This document shows positions 1-5,258 of a stretch of 5,258 bases of DNA, piece by piece. A program made the translations under genes and the position numbers. How positions within the stretch are numbered: position 1 is the first letter of the stretch; each line of letters starts with the position of its first letter. The notes below the pieces were generated by a model. The model worked only from the letters and a program-made list of their open reading frames with translations. It did not search any database and was not told the origin of the DNA. The stretch comes from Pseudomonadota bacterium (GTDB lineage: Bacteria; Pseudomonadota; Alphaproteobacteria; Rickettsiales; UBA1997): assembly GCA_009921385.1 (NCBI GenBank), contig RFXY01000085.1, positions 1-5,258 of the forward strand, given 5' to 3'.

Positions 1-17
1 TTTTAAAAAAATAATCT

Positions 18-2369
18 ATGAAAAATTGCTTATTAAAAAAAATTATTTTCTACCTTGCCATCACAATTTCTGTTGTTTTTTTATATCAATTACAACACAG
101 TTTTTTTGCAAGCCTGTTGCTGGTTTTGGTCGTTATTTTTGCCACTCCATTGAGAATGATGTTAATTTCAAAAGCGATTTTGCTTTTGATTAAAACTTTA
201 AAATTGGCTCCCAAAATTTCTAACACCGAAAAAATCGCCCTCACTTCTGGCACTGTTTGGGTTGATGGCGAACTTTTTTCGGGCAAGCCAAATTTTGCTA
301 AAATATGGCAAGAGCCCTATCCAAAACTCACGGCAGAAGAGCAAAACTTTCTTGATAATCAAGTAAATCAAGTGTGCGAAATGTGCAACGATTATCAAGT
401 GCAACAGCTCAAAGATTTGCCGGCAGAAGTTTGGCAATTTTTAAAACAAGAAAAGTTTTTCGGTATGATTATTCCAAAAACCTACTCCGGTTTAGGTTTT
501 TCTGCTTTTGCCCATAGTTGTGTTGTCGAAAAATTAGCTTCTCGGTCGGTTTGTTTGGCAATTACTGTGATGGTGCCAAATTCTTTAGGGCCTGCCGAAT
601 TGTTGTTGCACTACGGCACAAAACAACAGCAAGATCATTACCTGCCAAAACTGGCTTGCGGGCAAGAATTGCCTTGTTTCGCCCTCACCGAGCCCAATGC
701 TGGTAGCGATGCCACTTCTATCGTTTCAAATGGTGTGCTTTTTAAAGATGCTAACGGTGAAATTAAAATCAGATTAAACTGGAACAAACGATACATAACT
801 CTTGGTGCCTATGCCACCTTAATTGGTGTGGCTTTTCAATTAAAAGATCCAGAAAAATTATTATTTCAACAAGAAAATGTAGGCATTACTTGTGCCCTAA
901 TTCCTCATGACACCGCTGGGGTAAGGCAAGGCAGAAGGCATAATCCGCTCTTTACTCCTTTTGTTAACTCTCCTTTAAATGGCGAAAATGTGGTGGTTGG
1001 GCTTGATGCTGTCATTGGTAACCAAGAAGGTTTAGGCAAGGGTTGGCAAATGTTAATGGAGTGTTTATCGGCAGGCAGGGGCATCTCTTTACCTTCTACT
1101 AGTTGCGGTGGTTCAAAATTTGTGTTGGCGGTTGTTTCTGCTTATAGCAATTTAAGAGAGCAATTTTCTACTGAAATTGGCAATTTTGAAGCGATAGAAG
1201 AGGTTTTGGCAAGTATTGCAGGCAAAACCTTTGCTCTTGATGCAATGAGGGCTTTTACCGCTTCTTCGGTTGATTCTGGAGCCAAACCAGCGGTGGTAAG
1301 TGCCATCGCTAAATATCATGCCACCGAAATGTTTCGACAAAACATCAATGCTGGTATGGATATTTTAGGTGGGGCCGGCATTATTTGTGGCAAAAGAAAT
1401 TTGCTTGCCGCTCCTTATTTTTCTACACCCATCTCCATTACTGTTGAAGGGGCAAACATTCTCACTCGAGGCTTGATTCAGTTTGGGCAAGGTGCCATTA
1501 TGTCGCACCCCTATGTTTATCGCGAATTTATGGCAATTGAAAACAACGATGTAAAAGAATTTGATAAAGTTTTTTGGCAACATGTGGCTCATTTTATGCG
1601 AAATACTATGCTGTCAATTGTTTTGTCTGTCACTCGTGGCTATGTGTTTAGTTTTTGGCAGTGCGATAAAATTGCTAAATATCAACGAAAAATCGCTTGG
1701 TGTTCGGCAACTTTTGCTTTTTTGGCCGATATCGCTCTTTTAAAATTTGGGGGGAACTTAAAAAGCAAAGAAAAATTAAATGGTCGATTTGGCGATGTGC
1801 TTTCGGCTATGTATATTAGTGTTTGCATTTTACACAAAATAAAACACAACACAACCAGCCCAGAGCAATATCAAGTGGCAGAATTCGCTTTAAAAGAGCA
1901 ATTATGCAAGGCTCAACAAGCAATAGAAGGTATTTATCAAAATCTATTTGGCGGGCTGTTTGCTTGGTTAATCAGTCCAATTTCTTGGTGGGTTAAGTTA
2001 AACTCTTTTTCTTGCCCTGCCAACGACAAGCAAACTCATGCCATCGCCACTTCTTTGTTGCGAAATGCCGATTTGCAAAACAGTCTTACTTGTGGCATTT
2101 ATAAAAACAACAATAAAGACGATGCTTTTGGCAGGTTTCAATATGCTTTACAACTCAAAGAGCAAGCAAAAGAGGCAATTAAACAAATTAAGCAAGCAAG
2201 CAAAAACAAAATTTTACCAAAAGAAAATTGGCAAAATCTCATCATTTTGGCATATGAAAAAAACATTATTAATCAAGAGCAGGTCGATTTGTTGCAAGAT
2301 ACTAAACTTGCCATAGCCGAAGTTGTGGCGGTCGACGACTACACTTTAGCAGATTATCAAAAATTATAA
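18..2369 (+). CDS. fadE: FadE-type membrane-anchored acyl-CoA dehydrogenase
   Basis: This 783-residue protein is predicted to catalyse the first step of fatty-acid beta-oxidation: FAD-dependent oxidation of acyl-CoA to trans-2-enoyl-CoA, with electrons passed to electron-transfer flavoprotein. Two hydrophobic stretches (about residues 9-24 and 30-46) suggest an inner-membrane anchor. The segment GTVWVDGELFSGKP (78-91) is a FadE-branch signature. The dehydrogenase core follows, with FALTEPNAGSD (221-231, flavin/substrate region), LNWNKRYITL (253-262), GITCALIP (289-296) and ITVEGANILTR (474-484). Glu477 in that last motif is the expected catalytic base. Residues from about 500 to 783 form the C-terminal extension (DUF1974 type) that separates FadE from shorter acyl-CoA dehydrogenases. 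From memory, E. coli FadE is about 814 residues, so this is nearly full length and no key motif is missing. ATG 18 is the first possible start because an in-frame TAA lies at 12-14. I see no Shine-Dalgarno sequence in the few upstream bases available. The helicase gene follows 18 bases downstream on the same strand. Recognition is by remembered family motifs; substrate chain length cannot be read from the sequence. Confidence 0.95.
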   Translation: MKNCLLKKIIFYLAITISVVFLYQLQHSFFASLLLVLVVIFATPLRMMLISKAILLLIKTLKLAPKISNTEKIALTSGTVWVDGELFSGKPNFAKIWQEPYPKLTAEEQNFLDNQVNQVCEMCNDYQVQQLKDLPAEVWQFLKQEKFFGMIIPKTYSGLGFSAFAHSCVVEKLASRSVCLAITVMVPNSLGPAELLLHYGTKQQQDHYLPKLACGQELPCFALTEPNAGSDATSIVSNGVLFKDANGEIKIRLNWNKRYITLGAYATLIGVAFQLKDPEKLLFQQENVGITCALIPHDTAGVRQGRRHNPLFTPFVNSPLNGENVVVGLDAVIGNQEGLGKGWQMLMECLSAGRGISLPSTSCGGSKFVLAVVSAYSNLREQFSTEIGNFEAIEEVLASIAGKTFALDAMRAFTASSVDSGAKPAVVSAIAKYHATEMFRQNINAGMDILGGAGIICGKRNLLAAPYFSTPISITVEGANILTRGLIQFGQGAIMSHPYVYREFMAIENNDVKEFDKVFWQHVAHFMRNTMLSIVLSVTRGYVFSFWQCDKIAKYQRKIAWCSATFAFLADIALLKFGGNLKSKEKLNGRFGDVLSAMYISVCILHKIKHNTTSPEQYQVAEFALKEQLCKAQQAIEGIYQNLFGGLFAWLISPISWWVKLNSFSCPANDKQTHAIATSLLRNADLQNSLTCGIYKNNNKDDAFGRFQYALQLKEQAKEAIKQIKQASKNKILPKENWQNLIILAYEKNIINQEQVDLLQDTKLAIAEVVAVDDYTLADYQKL

Positions 2370-2390
2370 CAAGAAACACTCAAATTTTTG
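2370..2390 (+). promoter_or_regulatory. Short intergenic spacer and TTG start of the helicase gene
   Basis: Only 18 bases separate the fadE stop codon (TAA, 2367-2369) from the helicase start (TTG, 2388-2390). There is no room for a separate promoter within the gap, so cotranscription is likely. The only ribosome-binding candidate is the purine-rich AAGAAA at 2371-2376, which is a weak match and about 11 bases from the start. Weak initiation on TTG, possibly coupled to termination of fadE translation, would suit low expression. That interpretation is inference. Confidence 0.35.
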
Positions 2391-5057
2391 CCTATATCAA
2401 ACAATCACATTTCTCACAAAATTGCCTCAAAGCCACAAATAGAAGCCTCTAACCCCAATATAAATTGTTGGGTGATGGCATCTGCCGGTTCTGGCAAAAC
2501 CAAAGTTTTGGTTGATCGTTTTGTTTTGCTGTTGCTTGCTGGTGTTTTTCCGCAAGAAATTTTATGTCTCACTTTTACCGATAAAGCTGCCAAAGAAATG
2601 GAAGAAAGAATTAGCAAAAAGCTAGAAGAATTAGCAGTTGCCAGTCAAGCAGATTTAATCATAAAGCTAGAAAACATTTTAGGTAAAACTCCTTCACTTG
2701 CTCAATGCAAAAAAGCACAAATACTTTTCGCCGAAATAATTGATTGTGAACACCCAATTAAAATACAAACTTTTCATAGTTTTTGCAAAGCAATTTTGCA
2801 ACTTTTTCCCTTAGAAGCAAAAGTGCCCATCCATTTTGAAATTATTGAAACACAGCAAGAAAGAGTAATTTTTGAAAATATTTGGCAAGAAGTTTTGCAA
2901 GAAAAGCAAAATCATCGCTTGTTGGCAGATATTTTAGCCAAAACAAATAGCCATACTTTGCAAAAAATTCTTAATTCTTTTATGACGAAAGAAAGTAGTA
3001 TGCTAAAAGATTGGCAATTTACCAATAATCAGCAAATTGCCATTCAACATATCAAGCAACAATTGCAAAAAAAATTCAACATCAGCCCCAATCAAACAAT
3101 AGAGCATTTTTTTACAACAACAAAAAACAACCTTGATTTTACTAGGTTTTATCAAATAATTGAAAACAATAAAGACAAAAAAAGATTTGACAAGATCTAT
3201 GATTTTTTGCAACAAGAAAAAATTAATCCTCAAAATTTTCATCAAAATTTCAACCAGCAACACTTAGAAGAGCTTTATAATTTAATTTCAACCACAGAGC
3301 AAACTCTTTATCAAAATTTTCAAAAAATAGAAGATAATTTTTTGGTTGATATTTACGAGCAGTTGTTTGATTTTATTGCGGTTAAAAGCATTTTTTATGA
3401 CATTAAGCAAACCGTTTTAATTTTAGAATTGGTTTTTTTAATGCTCCAAAAATATCAGCAACACAAAGAAAAATACAATCTACTAAATTTTGCCGATTTA
3501 ATTTTTTATACTAAACAATTGCTAAACGGTCATTTTGACTGGATAAAAATGAAGCTCGACAGCAACATCAACCATATTTTACTCGACGAAGCCCAAGATA
3601 CCAGCCCCTTGCAATGGGAAATTGTCAAAGCTTTAACTGAAGAATTTGCGGTGGGCGAGTCTGCCAACACAAGGCCTCGCAGTTTTTTTGTGGTGGGCGA
3701 TGAAAAGCAGTCTATTTATGCTTTTCAAGGGGCAGATATCGACAACACTAGCAAACAATTTACTTATTTTCACGATAAATTAAGTTTAAACACCATCAAT
3801 TTAACTTATTCTTTTCGCTCTGGTAAAGAAATTTTAGAAGCTATCGACAACACATTTCAAAGCAACAGTCTTACTTTGTCTCTAGTAAAAAATACCGAAT
3901 ATCAAAAACATTTACCAACCAAAACTAGCCAAGCAAATATAGTTTTGTGGCAACCTCTTTTGATGGCGAGACAAATAGAAAAACAAGATGATTCTTATCA
4001 AAAAAATTTGCTTTTTGCTAAAAAAATCGCCTACCAAATCAAAAAATGGGTTGCAGAAAGCAGAATTTTGCCTGCCAAAAAAAGAGCCATAAAATATGGC
4101 GATATTTTGTTGTTATTTAAAGAAAAAAAACAAGCAAGTTATTTAGAAAAAGCTTTTTATGAAATGAAAATTCCATTTGCTGGTATCGATAAAGAATATT
4201 GCTTAGATTCGCTGTTGATTGCCGATATTATTGCTTTGGCTGAATTTATATTAAATCCAGAAAATGATTATAATTTGGCTTGCTTGCTAAAATCGCCATT
4301 TTGTAATCAAACAGAAGAGGTTTTGCAAAAATTGATTTTTACCAATCAAGATGCCAAAAGTAGCTTGTGGCAAGTGGCGAAAAATATTGCTGAACTGCAA
4401 TTTTTACACAATTTTTTGTCGCTGTTTTTGCAAAATAATTTATTTGATTTTTTCTATCAAGTGTTAAAAAATCCAGAAATAAACAATAGTTTTGTCATCA
4501 GATTTGGCAATAAAGCTTCTTTTTTACTTGATGAATTTTTATTTTTATTGCGAAATTTTATCAACAAAAATAGCTCTAATTTATGGCAATTTCTCGAATA
4601 TCTTCATAATATCAATCCAGAAATAGCCATCAAAAATCAACAAGAAAATGTCGTAAAAATGATGACCGTGCATTCTGCCAAAGGTTTACAAGCCCCGATA
4701 GTTATTATTCCTTATGCTATTAAACAAAACGATCTTGTCAACAAAGATGATATTTTGTGGTTAACCGATCAAGAAAATCACAAAGAAATAAATATTCCTC
4801 TCATTTTAAAATCGCATAGCTACAAAAACCCTGGCAAGGCAAAAAAATATTTAGAGCAAAAAAAACTAAACGAACAGCAAGAAAATCATCGCTTGCTTTA
4901 TGTTGCTCTAACCAGGGCGGAAGACGAAATATATTTAACAGGAGTTAAAGCATTGAGAAAAACAGAAAGCGAGACTGGTATCAATTGGTTTGAATTAGTC
5001 AAAAAAGCCAACAATTTAACAGAAATAGAATTAGAAGAATTACCAGCAGATCTATAG
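2388..5057 (+). CDS. addA: AddA-like UvrD/Rep-family helicase lacking the C-terminal nuclease domain
   Basis: This 889-residue superfamily 1A helicase is predicted to be a 3'-5' ATP-driven DNA translocase. In AddAB it works with AddB to process double-strand breaks for RecA-dependent recombination. Motifs in order are Walker A ASAGSGKT (31-38), Ia LTFTDKAAKEM (61-71), IQTFHSFC (126-133), Walker B DEAQDTSP (400-407), III VVGDEKQSIYAFQGAD (435-450), IV LTYSFRSG (472-479), V MMTVHSAKGLQAP (758-770) and VI HRLLYVALTRAED (834-846). The stretch around motif II, including SPLQWEIVKALTEEF, is typical of alphaproteobacterial AddA. The protein ends about 40 residues after motif VI. Family members of roughly 1,100-1,200 residues continue for some 200 or more residues into a PD-(D/E)XK nuclease, which is absent here. 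No addB is in the window. The TTG start is the only usual start codon between the upstream TAA and Walker A; the first internal ATG (codon 30) would cut into the ATP site. The stop is TAG at 5055-5057. Helicase identity is very secure and the AddA assignment is good. Whether the gene is a functional short form or a decayed one is open. Confidence 0.87.
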   Translation: MPISNNHISHKIASKPQIEASNPNINCWVMASAGSGKTKVLVDRFVLLLLAGVFPQEILCLTFTDKAAKEMEERISKKLEELAVASQADLIIKLENILGKTPSLAQCKKAQILFAEIIDCEHPIKIQTFHSFCKAILQLFPLEAKVPIHFEIIETQQERVIFENIWQEVLQEKQNHRLLADILAKTNSHTLQKILNSFMTKESSMLKDWQFTNNQQIAIQHIKQQLQKKFNISPNQTIEHFFTTTKNNLDFTRFYQIIENNKDKKRFDKIYDFLQQEKINPQNFHQNFNQQHLEELYNLISTTEQTLYQNFQKIEDNFLVDIYEQLFDFIAVKSIFYDIKQTVLILELVFLMLQKYQQHKEKYNLLNFADLIFYTKQLLNGHFDWIKMKLDSNINHILLDEAQDTSPLQWEIVKALTEEFAVGESANTRPRSFFVVGDEKQSIYAFQGADIDNTSKQFTYFHDKLSLNTINLTYSFRSGKEILEAIDNTFQSNSLTLSLVKNTEYQKHLPTKTSQANIVLWQPLLMARQIEKQDDSYQKNLLFAKKIAYQIKKWVAESRILPAKKRAIKYGDILLLFKEKKQASYLEKAFYEMKIPFAGIDKEYCLDSLLIADIIALAEFILNPENDYNLACLLKSPFCNQTEEVLQKLIFTNQDAKSSLWQVAKNIAELQFLHNFLSLFLQNNLFDFFYQVLKNPEINNSFVIRFGNKASFLLDEFLFLLRNFINKNSSNLWQFLEYLHNINPEIAIKNQQENVVKMMTVHSAKGLQAPIVIIPYAIKQNDLVNKDDILWLTDQENHKEINIPLILKSHSYKNPGKAKKYLEQKKLNEQQENHRLLYVALTRAEDEIYLTGVKALRKTESETGINWFELVKKANNLTEIELEELPADL

Positions 5058-5105
5058 CCAAAAAAGTGGCGGATTTTTGATGGCCGAAGGGCGGGCAGCG
5101 TTGGC
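5057..5105. repeat. 49-base palindromic unit overlapping the helicase stop codon
   Basis: The unit is bounded by the inverted pair GCCAA (5057-5061) and TTGGC (5101-5105). Inside are a small GCCA/TGGC stem (5057-5060 with 5067-5070) and a GCC-GAAG-GGC stem-loop (5083-5092). Its right part (5082-5104) looks much more GC-rich than the flanking genes. Its first base is the G of the helicase TAG codon. Its tail (5092-5104) is related to bases 5246-5258 at the window's right edge, with 10 of 13 identical, which supports a dispersed repeat family. In the helicase frame beyond the TAG, the unit stays open and would encode IFDGRRAGSVGK. I do not recognise a named family. The exact boundaries are a best guess. 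Confidence 0.5.
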
Positions 5106-5146
5106 AAGTTAAAGCGATATAATGCCATTTTCACTAATTAAAAGAA

Positions 5147-5197
5147 CATTTCGATCTAAATTCCCCATCCCGTGGAAGGGAAATTTAGATCGAAGTG
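5147..5197. repeat. Near-perfect 51-base hairpin
   Basis: Bases 5150-5170 pair with 5174-5194 around the three-base loop CGT (5171-5173). Of the 21 positions, 19 are Watson-Crick pairs; the exceptions are C5163/A5181 and A5167/A5177. Three further pairs, one a T-G wobble, extend the stem to 5147/5197. The outer arms read TTCGATCTAAATT and AAATTTAGATCGAA. There is no T-run after the right arm, so this is not a typical intrinsic terminator, although so strong a stem could slow polymerase or protect an mRNA 3' end. The AAATTCCCC in the left arm (5158-5166) recurs at 5205-5213, just before the next unit, which suggests the two share ancestry or a common insertion end. Confidence 0.7.
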
Positions 5198-5204
5198 CGG
5201 TGCA

Positions 5205-5258
5205 AAATTCCCCTTTTTTAGAAGGGGTGGCGACCGAAGGTCGACGGGGTAGTGTTGG
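5205..5258. repeat. Two-hairpin palindromic unit, cut by the window end
   Basis: After AAATTCCCC (5205-5213) comes a first stem, CCCCTT (5210-5215) pairing with AAGGGG (5222-5227). A second stem follows: CGACC (5231-5235) pairs with GGTCG (5239-5243) around a GAA loop. The next bases, CGGGGT, lead into a tail that continues past the window. The stretch 5228-5258 has 20 G/C of 31, against clearly AT-rich flanking genes. The order (stem, TGGC, CCGAAGG stem, GGG-rich tail ending in GTTGG) parallels the unit at 5057-5105. From memory this resembles dispersed REP- or MITE-like intergenic palindromes, but I cannot assign a family. The right half is not visible. Confidence 0.55.

Larger units (their letters stand above)
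5122..5258 (+). other. Open frame through the palindrome cluster, running off the right edge
   Basis: Starting at ATG 5122-5124, 45 codons remain open to the window end with no stop. The translation begins MPFSLIKRTFRSKFP, passes through the 51-base hairpin (IPWKGNLDRSAV) and the last unit (NSPFLEGVATEGRR) and ends in GSV plus a partial codon. An in-frame TAA at 5110-5112 makes this ATG the first start. There is no clear ribosome-binding site; the nearest purine-rich bases are in TTAAAGCG. Most of the frame lies on palindromic repeat, so it may be a repeat-derived frame without a product, or the 5' end of a downstream gene whose N-terminus came from the repeats. I recognise no domain in the visible part. 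It is listed because the frame is real in the sequence, not because a protein is likely. Confidence 0.25.

Noticed and set aside
2190..2203. AAGC tetranucleotide repeated about three times in fadE, as a phase-variation tract.
   Set aside because: Three units are too few for typical contingency repeats, and the tract encodes a plausible part of a Lys/Gln-rich helix in the C-terminal domain.
2038..2316. 92-codon plus-strand frame overlapping the 3' part of fadE.
   Set aside because: It is rich in Lys, Ile and Ser with no recognisable motif and lies fully inside the FadE coding frame.
4123..4130. Run of eight A in the helicase gene (a similar run lies at 3067-3074), as a programmed frameshift site.
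   Set aside because: The frame continues correctly into motifs V and VI after both runs, no stimulating structure is visible, and such runs are expected in an AT-rich genome.
5057..5078. GCCA/TGGC stem followed by a run of five T as an intrinsic terminator for the helicase gene.
   Set aside because: The stem is only four pairs with a six-base loop, and three bases separate it from the T-run. It is better explained as part of the palindromic unit.
5118..5123. Perfect TATAAT, with TTGGCA at 5101-5106 as a possible -35 box.
   Set aside because: The spacing is only 11 bases instead of 16-18, the TTGGCA is the end of the palindromic unit, and TATAAT is common by chance in AT-rich DNA. It also overlaps the only candidate start codon downstream.
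4898..5134. 78-codon minus-strand frame over the helicase 3' end and the first palindromic unit.
   Set aside because: Most of it lies opposite the conserved motif VI region of the helicase, it resembles no known family, and it has no visible ribosome-binding site. It is a shadow frame.

Overview
The window reads as AT-rich bacterial chromosome. It holds two complete genes on the + strand, followed by about 200 bases of non-genic, palindrome-rich sequence that runs off the right edge. Codon use favours A/T (TTA, AAA, AAT, CAA, TTT), and A and T runs of 7-8 are common even inside genes. The helicase gene resembles the AddA form of alphaproteobacteria. An AT-rich, possibly reduced or host-associated alphaproteobacterium (Rickettsiales or Holosporales type) is therefore the best guess. 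This is inference from protein style and composition, not a placement.

Layout. Positions 18-2369 encode a FadE-type acyl-CoA dehydrogenase: an N-terminal membrane anchor, the dehydrogenase core, and the long C-terminal extension typical of the FadE branch. After an 18-base gap, positions 2388-5057 encode an AddA-like UvrD/Rep superfamily 1 helicase that starts with TTG. All helicase motifs are present, but the protein stops about 40 residues after motif VI, so the C-terminal RecB-type nuclease domain usual in AddA is absent. The two genes are in the same reading frame and are probably cotranscribed. Their functions (fatty-acid beta-oxidation and double-strand-break processing) have no obvious link.

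From 5057 to the end lies a cluster of palindromic units that looks distinctly more GC-rich in places than the genes. A 49-base unit with GCCAA/TTGGC ends shares a base with the helicase stop codon. A near-perfect 51-base hairpin lies at 5147-5197. A two-hairpin unit (5210 to the edge) is cut by the window end. The first and last units share a related 13-base tail, and in two different reading frames that tail encodes nearly the same short peptide (GRRAGSVG and GRRGSVG). An open frame starting at ATG 5122 crosses the second and third units without a stop. This resembles the behaviour of Rickettsia palindromic elements, which insert near or inside genes while keeping frames open, although I do not recognise these as a named RPE family.

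The points most worth following up are the nuclease-less helicase whose end coincides with a palindromic unit, and the translatable palindrome cluster itself. I see no phage, CRISPR, toxin-antitoxin, tRNA or rRNA features, and no convincing new multi-gene system.
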